A DNA stretch of 64,000 nucleotides from Pseudomonas chlororaphis subsp. piscium (GCF_003850345.1 NZ_CP027707.1:2666001-2730000); one strand, 5' to 3'; numbered from the stretch's first letter, positions 1 to 8,689 are shown. Notes: generated by a model not told the origin, from the letters alone. Made by a program: numbers and translations.

Positions 1-225
1 AGCGGGATTGGATTGATTACTGGTGGGTGAGGAGGGCATGGGCTATCCGTAGGTTTCCCGTTTCTTTGTAGGAAGAAACGCAATATTCAATAAGAATATT
101 CTCGCCTGATAGCGTTTGGGAATCATCCGGTGTGCGAATGATGTTCGCTGGAGAGGCTCACCCTGATTGGAGCTTCCCGAACACAGCCGCTTCCTTGAGT
201 GCTGTGCTCGGGTTAGTGCCACTGA

Positions 226-2097
226 TCAGTCGTTGCTTTGCTCGGCTAGCCGGTTTGCAAAATATTGCGCGGTTTCTGGATCGGTACAGTACAGATAGCA
301 ACCTTTCATCCCACGGGTCATCAAGGTTCGATAGGTGTTTTTGATGATTAGGTCCGTCTCTTGCTGCGCCAGAACTGGCTGCTCTTTCATCAACTTTTTC
401 CAGCCGCGAATCGACTTGTCGTACTTGTCTCGCTCATGGGGCGAAGTCACTACCTGGCCATTACGCACGATCAAATCCGGCCCGATGATCACGCCGATGT
501 AATCCACTTCCAGCCCTTGGCAGGTATGAATGCAGCCGACCTGTTCCACGGAGTTCTCCGCGATGATCCACAAGCTGCCGTCCTGATCCAGGTTCCATTG
601 GCGAGCGTAGTGGTCACCGATCTCGATATCCTTGGCCTTGGAGTCTTTCTTGCTACGCCATGGCCAGCAGTAACCGGCGACAACCCGCGCTTTGTTTCCA
701 TGATTCTTTTGCTCGATGGCCTCGTGCATCGCTTGCGGGGAGTCGAACACCTTGAACTCGTACTCGCTGGCATCGAGCAACGGGTTGGCGGTCTGGCGAA
801 TACCCAGTACGTCATCCAGCCACGCCAAGTAGCCATCGGAACCACTGCAACGGAACTGGGAAGATAGGGTGTATTCCTCCACCGTTGCCCCTCTGGCCTC
901 GGCAAACGCGCGGATCGCTTGTTTGCTGCCGATATCCTTTAAGGTCACGCGCTGATCTTCGTCGATAAAGAACACTGTGCATTTAGCGGACCCGATCAAT
1001 TCCTTGATCTGGTTGTCGCCCTCATTGCCATAAAAACCACTTTTTTCATTGAGCCTGTGGGCTTCATCAACGATCAGCGCGTCATAAAAGTCGGGCTTAA
1101 TCTCCATATAGGCGCCCGAACCGGAAAACAGGCTGGAGAACTTGGTGGGCTTGATGGTGCCGATCAGTTTCTTCTCGTACACGGCACGTGGCGCGGCGTT
1201 TTTCGAGACATACCTGCTCATCAACCGTAAGGCGGTGAGCGTTACTAACAGATTGATAGCCACGACCGTTTTTCCGGTACCTGGACCGCCTTCAATAATC
1301 ACGACCTTTGGAGCCTCGGCAGAGGCTTCTTTGACCGCAGCCAGTACCGACTCAAAAACTTCCTTCTGATCATCAATCAGTACGAACTCAGGCTTGCCCT
1401 CCATCAGCCCGCTAAGTGCCTCAGCCAAGGCTTTGGACGGGCGGATCTTGCCGCTGGAAAGCTCGTAAAGCACCTCTTTGTTGTCGCCGTAATAGATGTG
1501 CTGCTTGAGGAAACTTCTCAGCTTCGTCAGCTCGTCTGGGCCCTTGAGGAACAACGGTGCCTTGCTGGTATAGGCGTCGTAGTGAGCTGAGTCGATAACG
1601 CCATCGCTGACGTAGTTATGCAGATAGGCGCAGGGGCGGACTTGGATGCCTTTGTCATAGACGGCTTCATTGAAACCCTCTAACAAAGTGGCGTACGACC
1701 ACACCTGATAGGACGGGTGGATGGTTTCCACATGACTGCCACCTAGCGCCGTCTTCACGATCGCGTCCTTATTGGTGGCGCTGGCTTTGCTCCACTGTTT
1801 CAGTTCAACCAGCACTGCATTTTTGGTCTGATGTTGATCGTGGCCTGTCAGCAAGAAGTCGATGCGTTTCATGGACTGCGGAATGTGCAGCTCAATGGCC
1901 ACGCCAGCGTCATCCGGCAGATCCTTATCGCGTAGGGCCTTGGCCATATAAGTCAGCGAACCCTGCCAAGATCTGATCTCCGAAGCCGCCACTTTCTTGC
2001 CCGTGGCCTCTTTGAAGTGCTTGAGGATGACCTCTTCGATATCGTCGTTATCGCAAACGTCGAGGAATTGCTGTTTGGTCGCGGCGTAAACGATCAC
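226..2097 (-). CDS. DUF2075-type nuclease-helicase fusion
   Basis: The 623-residue product combines an N-terminal nuclease-like region with a superfamily 1-like ATPase. Seen: a D80...E98-L-K100 pattern following a hydrophobic strand, as in PD-(D/E)XK nucleases, with Q131/Y135 downstream; Walker A GGPGTGKT at about 270-277; Walker B VDEAH at 343-347; a FR motif near 415; HTCQGLE at 524-530; and an arginine motif around 590-597. This order fits the DUF2075 family of DNA/RNA helicase-like proteins. The start is GTG, chosen because AAGGA lies six bases upstream. It follows the MazG-like gene by 24 bases on the same strand, so the two are probably one operon. A role in nucleic-acid surveillance or phage defence is inference; family membership is fairly secure. 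Confidence 0.82.
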   Translation of the reverse strand: MIVYAATKQQFLDVCDNDDIEEVILKHFKEATGKKVAASEIRSWQGSLTYMAKALRDKDLPDDAGVAIELHIPQSMKRIDFLLTGHDQHQTKNAVLVELKQWSKASATNKDAIVKTALGGSHVETIHPSYQVWSYATLLEGFNEAVYDKGIQVRPCAYLHNYVSDGVIDSAHYDAYTSKAPLFLKGPDELTKLRSFLKQHIYYGDNKEVLYELSSGKIRPSKALAEALSGLMEGKPEFVLIDDQKEVFESVLAAVKEASAEAPKVVIIEGGPGTGKTVVAINLLVTLTALRLMSRYVSKNAAPRAVYEKKLIGTIKPTKFSSLFSGSGAYMEIKPDFYDALIVDEAHRLNEKSGFYGNEGDNQIKELIGSAKCTVFFIDEDQRVTLKDIGSKQAIRAFAEARGATVEEYTLSSQFRCSGSDGYLAWLDDVLGIRQTANPLLDASEYEFKVFDSPQAMHEAIEQKNHGNKARVVAGYCWPWRSKKDSKAKDIEIGDHYARQWNLDQDGSLWIIAENSVEQVGCIHTCQGLEVDYIGVIIGPDLIVRNGQVVTSPHERDKYDKSIRGWKKLMKEQPVLAQQETDLIIKNTYRTLMTRGMKGCYLYCTDPETAQYFANRLAEQSND

Positions 2098-2121
2098 GAA
2101 TAGTCCTTAGAGCCCAGAGGG

Positions 2122-2505
2122 TCAGAGTTGGTCGTACTTCTTGCTGGTGCTTTTGGCTTTGTCGACGGGGTACTTCTGACCGTTCAACGTGAGTTTGCTG
2201 GTCACCGCTTCGTTGAGGTCGACGCCCAGCACAGTGCTTAGGCGCACCAGGTACATCAGCACGTCAGCCAACTCATCCTTCACCGCTTGAGCAGTTTCTG
2301 GGCGCTTGGCCGCGTCCATGGCATCGGCTTCGCTCATCCATTGGAAGATTTCGCAGAGCTCTCCGGTTTCACCGGTGAGGGCCAGGAGCAGGTTCTTGGG
2401 AGAGTGGAACTGCTGCCAGTCGCGGTCGTCGGCAAAGCGCTGTAGTGCGGTTGCAAGGTGTTGTACATCTATTAATTGTTTGACAGGTTGCTCTGTTTTG
2501 CTCAC
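2122..2505 (-). CDS. MazG-like nucleotide pyrophosphohydrolase (RS21-C6/DCTPP type)
   Basis: The product of about 127 residues has the all-alpha NTP-PPase pattern: GETGELCEIFQW followed by KDELADVLMYLV, the acidic helices that bind magnesium in MazG and dCTP pyrophosphatases. It would hydrolyse a (deoxy)nucleoside triphosphate to the monophosphate and pyrophosphate; the substrate cannot be read from sequence. I choose GTG at 2505 because GGGAG lies eight bases upstream; the longer frame needs a TTG start without a good site. It is the first gene of a pair with the nuclease-helicase downstream. Such enzymes serve in nucleotide-pool cleaning, and some MazG relatives occur in defence contexts; which applies here is open. 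Confidence 0.85.
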   Translation of the reverse strand: MSKTEQPVKQLIDVQHLATALQRFADDRDWQQFHSPKNLLLALTGETGELCEIFQWMSEADAMDAAKRPETAQAVKDELADVLMYLVRLSTVLGVDLNEAVTSKLTLNGQKYPVDKAKSTSKKYDQL

Positions 2506-2819
2506 ACAACTGACTCCCAGTGCCAAGCTGGTTTAACCAAAAAAGTAAGAAAACCGGACGAGGATTGTAAGGTTTTTCTTTGTCTTCGGGGAGCTATTTC
2601 TAGCTTTTTAAAAGCCAATATGGCTGAGGGGGGTTGGTAGGAGATAACTTGATGCTATATGTTTGGGGTATAAGTTTAAAAAATCAGGTTAAATGGTTGT
2701 TTTTGAAATTGATTGGATGTTGTAGTTTCGTGAGTGGCGGTATAAGTTCGCCCTAAAAACTTATGTCTTATATAAGTTTGCAAGGGCGAGATTGAAGGTG
2801 TTGTTCTGAATGGCTCTTC
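2506..2819. other. AT-rich intergenic region
   Basis: About 310 bases between the MazG-like gene and the end of the AT-rich nuclease-like gene. Base composition falls abruptly here compared with the GC-rich flank. It must contain the promoter of the MazG/helicase pair, but I could not place it with confidence. No open frame with a plausible ribosome binding site is seen. Confidence 0.5.
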
Positions 2820-4286
2820 TTAAACTTTTGATGCGGAGTCTTTTGGTGATGCGTCTATTAGAATTATATGTTTAGATCCGGAGAGGCCGTTCTTTGTAAG
2901 GATTCTCTTGATGTTGTTAGCTTCAGTTTGGTTGAAGTATAGAATGGCCATTATTGGAGGGTGCGTGGCTTTAGAAGCATCGCTATAAATTTTAGCCTGG
3001 TTTTTTATGTTTTTTTCCATGTGTGAGTTTTTTGCAAGCTTGAACTCTATTATGGATTTGTCTTTGCTGCCGTAAGAGATTAGGAAATCGGCTGGTCCTC
3101 GACCGTTGTTTACCTCTGAGTCAGAGCTGAATTTTGATGCGAACCAGGTTAGTTTGAACATGATCTGTAGATCACTTTCTCTTGAGATAGGTATGCCTTT
3201 TACATAAAAGAGACGGTATCCATCCTGTTTTTCAATTACATGCTTTAAGAATACAACACGCTGCATGCCTGCCTCGTAGCTATTAGGCTCAGAGTTATAA
3301 AATGCAGTTTTATCAACTAAATCTACAAATTGACGTAGCTGGTCTTGAAATAGCTTTTGAGCAGTTTTAACTTTCTCTAAGCTAGAGGTGCTTGCGGTTT
3401 CCTTATCGAGTTCTCTTAGGTTGACATAGGTGTCCATAAGTGCCGGGTATTGAAGTGTAGTTTTTTCATAGGCTATTACCTGCTCTTCTTTTGTCGGTTC
3501 TGCAGGCATCACTTTCGTTAGATATAAGGTTATTTGGTCTCTTAGTTGGTCGTTGGGAATACTGGAGATTACCCTGCTGAAATCTTCAAGGAAACCCTTG
3601 TGGGATATCCAGGCTTCATCCTTAGTCAGTATGTCAATTGGAGTTAGTAGTACATATTCTGTACCATATTTTGGTAGTGTATATTGTTTGGAGTTCCAGG
3701 TTTCTGTCAGATAATTGAATTCTGCTTTTGGGATTCTAAAGGTTTGTAGTTTTTCAGGGCTTATGTTTTCTAAAGCAAACTTCTGTGTGTACTCAGCTAG
3801 GAAACCGTGAATTAGATTGCAAGTGAAGTCGCTAATCTGATCTTTTCCGACTCCGTGCTTTACAAGGGTGAGCTTTCCTAAGTGTGTGGAGCCAGATGGT
3901 TCATTTCCAAAGTCTGAAAAAATATCTTTAAAGTTGTTTTGTAGAGATTTTGCAAATGAAGGGCCAAGGCCACGCCCACTGTTGCCTGCTTTACTAAAAC
4001 CAAACCAGTTTTGTTTTACTTCAGGGAAGAGGTACCACGCCTTTATTAAACCGGATGGCAAGTCAAGAGAAGATTTTTTCTTTAGAAATAGCATGTATTT
4101 TATTATGTTGGTGTGCAGTTTTTTGAAGGTTTCATCTTCGCTGTTGAATAGAAGAAAAGGGTCGACAAATAAAGGTAGATCGTTGATTAATGATATGTTA
4201 AATGCTCCGTAGGTTTCTATTTTTTTTGGTGAGGTGTTGAAGAAGTCTGAGAAGTAAATTCTGAGGTGTCTTTTTGGGTTTTCCAT
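2820..4286 (-). CDS. Unrecognised protein with C-terminal PD-(D/E)XK nuclease-like motif
   Basis: I do not recognise this 488-residue protein by name. Near its C-terminus it shows GRGPADF (395-401, D400), then a hydrophobic strand ending E414-F-K416, then Q430 and Y434. That is the order D...ExK...QxxxY of PD-(D/E)XK nuclease folds. The middle (about 230-330) is rich in helices, and an N-terminal block has FVDPFLLF near 40-47. The start is ATG with AAGGA nine bases upstream. The codon use is AT-rich and unlike the GC-rich neighbours, which suggests recent acquisition. No signal peptide or membrane span is evident. A restriction- or abortive-infection-like role is inference from motif, base composition and neighbourhood. 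Confidence 0.72.
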   Translation of the reverse strand: MENPKRHLRIYFSDFFNTSPKKIETYGAFNISLINDLPLFVDPFLLFNSEDETFKKLHTNIIKYMLFLKKKSSLDLPSGLIKAWYLFPEVKQNWFGFSKAGNSGRGLGPSFAKSLQNNFKDIFSDFGNEPSGSTHLGKLTLVKHGVGKDQISDFTCNLIHGFLAEYTQKFALENISPEKLQTFRIPKAEFNYLTETWNSKQYTLPKYGTEYVLLTPIDILTKDEAWISHKGFLEDFSRVISSIPNDQLRDQITLYLTKVMPAEPTKEEQVIAYEKTTLQYPALMDTYVNLRELDKETASTSSLEKVKTAQKLFQDQLRQFVDLVDKTAFYNSEPNSYEAGMQRVVFLKHVIEKQDGYRLFYVKGIPISRESDLQIMFKLTWFASKFSSDSEVNNGRGPADFLISYGSKDKSIIEFKLAKNSHMEKNIKNQAKIYSDASKATHPPIMAILYFNQTEANNIKRILTKNGLSGSKHIILIDASPKDSASKV

Positions 4287-5239
4287 TTGTCGAATCCTTT
4301 TTGTTTATTTTTTAATGTTGGTGCTGGTTTATGTGTTGTGACGACTCTATCTTCTATATTGCTGTATTTTGTGAGGGTGTGTTTACAAGGGCAAGGTGAA
4401 GTGCATTGAATTAATAATGCTTGCAAGATTAAAATTTTATTTTTTAAATGGTTTGGAAGATGAAGTAGTGAGCTTGGATTTTGAATTGTTATATTTTGGG
4501 GGTTTGAAAAAAGGCATGGCGAGTTTTAATTGATGGTGAGTGGTCTGGGTTGCCTATTAAGTGTGTATGTGTTTTTCTTTAGTGGAAAATATAGCAAATC
4601 GCCAGCAAATAACAAATCCAATAAGAATTTTATTAAATGCTTTTCTGTCAATGAGTTGCAGTCATTCTTTTTAATTTTTCAAATATTTGACGGTTTTTTT
4701 GCTGTTTGTTCATTGCTGTTGATATGACAGGCAGTGATTTTCACTGCATGTCCATAGTGTGAGTTTAGATTCGACTGAGCCGTATCTTGTATCTATGGGA
4801 TGAGAAATATACTTTCAGATGGGAGTGTATGGAGTTGTTTTTATTATGAGGTTAAGGCAAGAAAGATTCGTAAGCTTTGTGTTCTGGTTGTCTTGGGGTT
4901 TTGGTTTTGTAAGTGGAGGAAATAAACTAATCGGGAAGGGCGGGGTTGATTTTTGCTAAGTTTTTTAATGAGTTTGATTAGTTGGTTGCTAGGTTTGATG
5001 TTTAGTCTTCTTTTGGTGTGGGGGTAGTTGTTTGAATGTTTTTCAAAAGTGGTGGGTGTGGTTTGTTGTACTTGGTCTAAATGCGCTGAGGGTGATCATG
5101 ATTGTGGGTTATTAGGGATGTGAAAGTGCTGTAAAGGATTTTGAAAGGTTTTTGATGTCTTGTGAGGTGAGGGGGGCTTTTCAAATAAAAATTAGTAATA
5201 TGGTTTTGCTGGGTGATTTGATTTGGTTTTGGCTTGAGT
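4287..5239. other. About 950 bp AT-rich region without a convincing gene
   Basis: This stretch shares the low GC content of the adjacent nuclease-like gene. Short open frames occur (for example around 4530-4727) but lack ribosome binding sites and read as low-complexity hydrophobic sequence. It presumably carries the promoter of the nuclease-like gene at its left end. It could contain an untranslated RNA or decayed genes; nothing in it is recognisable. Confidence 0.45.
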
Positions 5240-5265
5240 AAAAGGCCGGTTTTTCTCGGCCTTTT
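5240..5265 (-). terminator. Intrinsic terminator of the DUF3077-like gene
   Basis: Nine-base perfect arms (AAAAGGCCG / CGGCCTTTT) around an eight-base loop, 16 bases past the stop of the small gene at 5281. The A- and T-tails on both sides mean it could act in both directions. Confidence 0.8.
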
Positions 5266-5280
5266 AGTTTGATTTGTGTT

Positions 5281-5553
5281 TTAAATTCTAGTTTCAATTG
5301 CTGCTAATATGTCTTTTGTGTCCTGTAATAGTAATCGAGCTGTATTGGTTATAGTGTTAATATCTTTCTCGCTGGAGTCTCTCAGCTTAGTGCAGGCCAT
5401 TAGATTCAAATAATCGAGAACAGTGTGCAAGCGCTCGCTGGCGCAGAAATGCAGATCCAGTAATGGAGCTTGACTGTCTATAAACAACACCGGGGTATCA
5501 CTGGCGATTGGAGTGAGGGGAATAAAACGTTCGTGTGGAGTTTGGATATTCAT
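5281..5553 (-). CDS. Small DUF3077-like protein
   Basis: A 90-residue protein with ATG start and AAGGA eleven bases upstream. Its layout resembles the short DUF3077 proteins common in fluorescent pseudomonads: a variable N-terminus, a hydrophobic segment with LFIDSQAPLLDLHF near 24-37, then two helices (residues 40-90) that end in DTKDILAAIE. These proteins have no known function. No membrane span or export signal is visible. It stands alone, ends at a strong terminator, and has a 400-base GC-rich upstream region shared with the divergent exported-protein pair. The family call is by resemblance only. Confidence 0.7.
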   Translation of the reverse strand: MNIQTPHERFIPLTPIASDTPVLFIDSQAPLLDLHFCASERLHTVLDYLNLMACTKLRDSSEKDINTITNTARLLLQDTKDILAAIETRI

Positions 5554-5838
5554 CGCAGTTCCTTGCTGAAGAATTATATTGATTGAGTGTCCTCTCGATA
5601 AGGCTGCGAACCCCTGTGCTGATCAAAATCAGCAGACGTGAAAACTATAGGTGTGGGGTGGATTAGGGACAACGGCGGGGCTGTAGGAAAGCTCTCGAGT
5701 GTGGGTAGGGAGAGGCTGAGTTGTTGATCCTTGCCGCAGCTACTAAGAACTCTGTAGCGGTTACCTCAGGTCTAGGCCGTGGGGGAGCGTCCACTATTCA
5801 GCCGCTGAGGTGCATCTGAATAATCGTGGTGTGCCGAT

Positions 5839-5891
5839 TTGGGGCCGCTTCGCGCCCCATCGCAGCCTCGCGGGCTCGGCAGCGGCTACAG
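5839..5891. repeat. REP-like hairpin half-element
   Basis: A sequence with GGGGCCGCTTCGCGCCCC followed by a right arm ending CGGCAGCGGCTACAGG. The end matches the right arm of the TGTAGCCGCTGCC repeat family seen elsewhere in this window; the matching left arm is missing. Confidence 0.6.
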
Positions 5892-5971
5892 GGCCGCAGC
5901 AACACCCTCTGATCCCCCCCAACCAACTTTGCTATCCTGCGCGCCTTTTACCCATTGCAAGGAGCGCAGGC

Positions 5972-6949
5972 ATGACCCAGTCCGTTGGTGGTGGGAGGCG
6001 AGTAGGGGCGGGGAAGTGGGGTTGTGTGTCTCGCCTGGGGCATTTTCTATTCTGGTTGGCTCCGGCGCTGTTTGTGGGGTTGGCACTGAGTGTGCCCACG
6101 GCCAGCGCCAACCCCATCACCACCTACCGCGGCACGCTCGGTGACACGCCGGTGGAGCTGGCGCTCACCTATGACTCGCAATATGGCGGCGGGATGTCCG
6201 GCTATTGGTTTAGCGGGGCCGAGCGGGTGCCGATGCCTTTGGAGCTCACGCCGTTTCGTCAGGGCGGGGGGCTGTTGATCAATATCATGGACAACCCAAC
6301 CTTGCCGGCGGCGGCTGTGTCGTTGCAGCCCTTTGCCGAGGGGGCCGAGGCGTTGCAGGGGGCCTTGGTCGATTTGCGCACGGGCGTGCAGCAGCCGTTG
6401 CAGTTGCAGCGGGTGATGCGTTTTGGTGGGAGTCAGCGGGAGGCCTTTGACGGTGAGTTGTTGCAGCCGGCGGCCGACAAGCAGTTCTATTTCAGTGTGC
6501 ATGCCGTGCGTAATGCCGGGGAGGACACGGGGCGGGTGGACAACATCCGGGTAATGAGCCGGGCCACCGGCGAGGTGGTGCAGGAGGTGGGCGGGCAGTG
6601 GTGCCTGGCTCCGACCGGGACCCGCACCCTGACCTTCGAGCATTTCGATGCCGATTCCACCCTTGATTTCCAGGTGCAGGGCTACAGCTTGAACGGCCCG
6701 TACGGCAGTGTGCTGTGCGCGCCGACCCAGTATTACCTGTACCACCCACAGACCCAGGCGTATCTGCGCCACCCGCAATTGGAGCAGTTCGCCGCACAGG
6801 GCACGCTGCGCTTTGCCGCGGGCGGGCAGATGGAGTTCAGCAAGCAGGACTTTATCAACTTCAGTGCGGGCACCCGGCGTTGGGATTATTACCGCGTGAT
6901 CAGCCCTGACCGGCTGGAATTTATTCAGTCTGGCGAGGAGCGTTTCTGA
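5972..6949 (+). CDS. Exported protein of unknown function (paralogue 1)
   Basis: A 325-residue product. I use ATG 5972 because GGAG lies eight bases upstream; the frame stays open upstream but there it runs through a repeat. A hydrophobic segment (about 25-45) ending ASA is a signal peptide, so the protein is probably periplasmic or secreted. The mature part begins ITTYRGTLGDTPVELAL, then Tyr/Gly-rich beta-type sequence, LLQPA...FYFSV and a cysteine pair far apart. The downstream gene encodes a shorter protein with the same opening and the same internal blocks. The stop overlaps the next start by one base, so the two are translationally coupled. Function is unknown; I see no catalytic motif. 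Confidence 0.8.
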   Translation: MTQSVGGGRRVGAGKWGCVSRLGHFLFWLAPALFVGLALSVPTASANPITTYRGTLGDTPVELALTYDSQYGGGMSGYWFSGAERVPMPLELTPFRQGGGLLINIMDNPTLPAAAVSLQPFAEGAEALQGALVDLRTGVQQPLQLQRVMRFGGSQREAFDGELLQPAADKQFYFSVHAVRNAGEDTGRVDNIRVMSRATGEVVQEVGGQWCLAPTGTRTLTFEHFDADSTLDFQVQGYSLNGPYGSVLCAPTQYYLYHPQTQAYLRHPQLEQFAAQGTLRFAAGGQMEFSKQDFINFSAGTRRWDYYRVISPDRLEFIQSGEERF

Positions 6950-7635
6950 TGCGGGTGGTTGATCTTTTTCGCGGGCTGGCGGCGTTGTTGCTGGTGTCGT
7001 GGCTAGTGCCGGCGCAAGCGGCCCATGGGGTGTACCAGGGCACTTTGGGCAAGCAGGCCATCGTGTTGACGCTGGGCAGCCAGAACGCGCTGTACCAGGG
7101 GACCTATGCCTACCAGCGCTATCGCACGCCGATCCGCCTCAAGCCGACCTTCAGCTTCAGCAACAAGGTGCTGGCCATGGACGAGCTGGACGAGCAGGGC
7201 CTGCCGGTGGCGCGCTTGCAGTTCAACGACCTGATGGTCAGCCGCCAGAGCGAGCAGGTGCGCGGCAGCTGGACCAGCTATCGCACTGGCAAGACCTTGC
7301 CCATCGCCCTGAAGCTGGTGGCCCTGGTGGACTCGGACCGCTCGTGGCCGCAGCCGAACACCACGCTGTTGCAGAGCGCGTCCACCCAACGCTGGTATTT
7401 CCAGGTGCCGATGCAGGGCAATGACCAGCGGATAACGGCGATCGAGGTGGTGGACAAGGCCAGCGGCAAACCGCTGCAGATCCTGACGCTGGCGGCGCCG
7501 GGTTGTCTGTATCAAGGGGTGGATATGTTGCAGGTGCAGGCGGAGGGGGAGAGCCTGCGGATCAGTTTGAGCGACTGCAAGTTGCCGGGGTTTCAGTGGA
7601 ATGAGGGGAGTGGGCGGTTTGAGCCTTTGCCCTGA
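6949..7635 (+). CDS. Exported protein of unknown function (paralogue 2)
   Basis: A 228-residue protein with signal peptide (cleavage likely after AQA, near residue 24). The mature part begins GVYQGTLGKQAIVLTLG, which parallels the YRGTLGDTPVELAL of the preceding protein, and it shares the blocks RTGK.LPIAL and LLQSA...WYFQV with LLQPA...FYFSV. It is therefore a paralogue lacking the last third. The start overlaps the preceding stop by one base (TGATG arrangement). Two cysteines near the C-terminus (GCLYQG and DCKLPG) could form a disulfide. The pair may act as a complex in the periplasm; that is inference. Confidence 0.8.
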   Translation: MRVVDLFRGLAALLLVSWLVPAQAAHGVYQGTLGKQAIVLTLGSQNALYQGTYAYQRYRTPIRLKPTFSFSNKVLAMDELDEQGLPVARLQFNDLMVSRQSEQVRGSWTSYRTGKTLPIALKLVALVDSDRSWPQPNTTLLQSASTQRWYFQVPMQGNDQRITAIEVVDKASGKPLQILTLAAPGCLYQGVDMLQVQAEGESLRISLSDCKLPGFQWNEGSGRFEPLP

Positions 7636-7689
7636 GTGGGTTTTGTCGGTTGGCCTGGGTGTTTATTCAGGCAAATCGCGTTTGCAGGT

Positions 7690-7744
7690 TTGGCGACTGC
7701 TGCGCAGTCGGGCGCAGCCTCGCGTTGCTCGGCAGCGGCTACAG
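7690..7744. repeat. REP-like hairpin half-element
   Basis: A small stem GACTGCTGCGCAGTC followed by a right arm ending CGGCAGCGGCTACAGG, as at 5839-5891. It overlaps the stop codon of the GNAT gene on the opposite strand and lies between two convergent genes. Confidence 0.55.
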
Positions 7745-8200
7745 GGGTGGCGTCAGTTCGCGTTGCATGATCAGGGTGCGTTCTTCGCCATGGTATTGCT
7801 CGCGCAGGGGACGAAAGCCCAGGTTGGCGTAGAAGCCTTCGGCGGTGATCGAGGAGGGCACGGTCAGCTGGGTGATGCCGGCGCCCAGGGCCTGGCGTTC
7901 GAGTTCGGCCATCAGCTGGCGGCCGACGCCCTGGCCTTGTCTTTTCGGGGCGACGAAGACCGAGCGCACTACATGGCCGTCGAGGCTGGCGGTGCCGACG
8001 ATTTCGCCGGCCGCCTGTGCCACCCAGACCTGGCGTTTGCTCAATAACTGGCGCACCGCGTGCGGGCTGAAGTTTTGCCGCACCTGGGCGATCACGGCGG
8101 CAGGGTAGTCCTGGGCGTTGCTGGTCTGCAGGGCGGCGATGATCAGGCGGCTGATGGCGTCGGCGTCCTGCTCGTTGGCGGGGCGGATTTCACAGTCCAT
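7739..8200 (-). CDS. GNAT family N-acetyltransferase
   Basis: A 153-residue acyl-CoA-dependent acetyltransferase. Seen: IRPANEQDADAISRLI at the N-terminus, the strand VRSVFVAPKRQGQGVGRQLM, whose QGQGVG is the acetyl-CoA pyrophosphate loop, and FYANLGFRPL near the end. The substrate is unknown. ATG 8200 is preferred over a start 33 bases upstream because GAAGGA is placed correctly before it. It is the last gene of the minus-strand run that begins with the sulfur genes, but a gap of 63 bases separates it from the YeeE pair and no functional link is evident. Confidence 0.88.
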   Translation of the reverse strand: MDCEIRPANEQDADAISRLIIAALQTSNAQDYPAAVIAQVRQNFSPHAVRQLLSKRQVWVAQAAGEIVGTASLDGHVVRSVFVAPKRQGQGVGRQLMAELERQALGAGITQLTVPSSITAEGFYANLGFRPLREQYHGEERTLIMQRELTPPL

Positions 8201-8263
8201 GTGGGCATCCTTCGAAGGGGTAGACCCGGACACTAGCCTTGTTGGGTCTGGTTCGCCAGGGGC

Positions 8264-8689
8264 TCAGTGCGTGCGGCGCGCTTCCAGCCACTGAAACAGC
8301 AGCATGCCCGCCAGCATGGCCAGGACAAATACCCAGGCCTGCCAATGGGGCGTGAGCAGCAGGGTCAGCCCCGGCCCCGGGCAGATGCCGGCGATGCCCC
8401 AGCCGATGCCGAACAGCAGGCTGCCACCGATCAGGCGGCGGTCGATATCGCGGCGGGTGGGCAATTGCATGGTCGCGCCGAGCAGGGCATTGGGCTGTTT
8501 GATGGCCCAGTGGAACGGCCACCAGGCAGCGCCGATGGCGCCGAGCATCACCAGGGCCAGGGACGGGTCCCACTGGCCCGCCAGGTCCAGAAAGCTCAGG
8601 ACCTTGGTCGGGTTGGTCATGCCCGACAGCAGCAGGCCGAGGCCAAACAACAGACCGGCGATAAAGGCTGTGACCTTGCGCATTTTCAT
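8264..8689 (-). CDS. YeeE/YedE family sulfur transporter subunit (DUF6691/PmpB-like)
   Basis: A 141-residue integral membrane protein with four hydrophobic spans. Seen: FIAGLLFGLGLLLSGMTNPTK at the N-terminus and GIAGICPGPGL around 98-108, containing Cys103, the conserved motif of this half-size YeeE/YedE family. Half-size proteins of this type act in pairs to move sulfur compounds such as thiosulfate across the inner membrane. The ATG at 8689 overlaps the stop of the partner by ATGA, so both are translated together. Neighbouring sulfide oxidation genes support the sulfur role, although a type VI cassette separates them. Confidence 0.88.
   Translation of the reverse strand: MKMRKVTAFIAGLLFGLGLLLSGMTNPTKVLSFLDLAGQWDPSLALVMLGAIGAAWWPFHWAIKQPNALLGATMQLPTRRDIDRRLIGGSLLFGIGWGIAGICPGPGLTLLLTPHWQAWVFVLAMLAGMLLFQWLEARRTH

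Noticed and set aside
361..867. Plus-strand open frame opposite the nuclease-helicase gene
   Set aside because: Shadow of the real minus-strand gene; no ribosome binding site and no recognisable protein.
4217..4426. 69-residue minus-strand frame overlapping the AT-rich gene start
   Set aside because: Out of frame with the 488-residue protein, low-complexity Lys/Ser/Thr sequence, no start signal.
4530..4727. 65-residue plus-strand hydrophobic frame in the AT-rich gap
   Set aside because: AT-rich low-complexity sequence reads as hydrophobic by chance; no ribosome binding site or conservation evidence.
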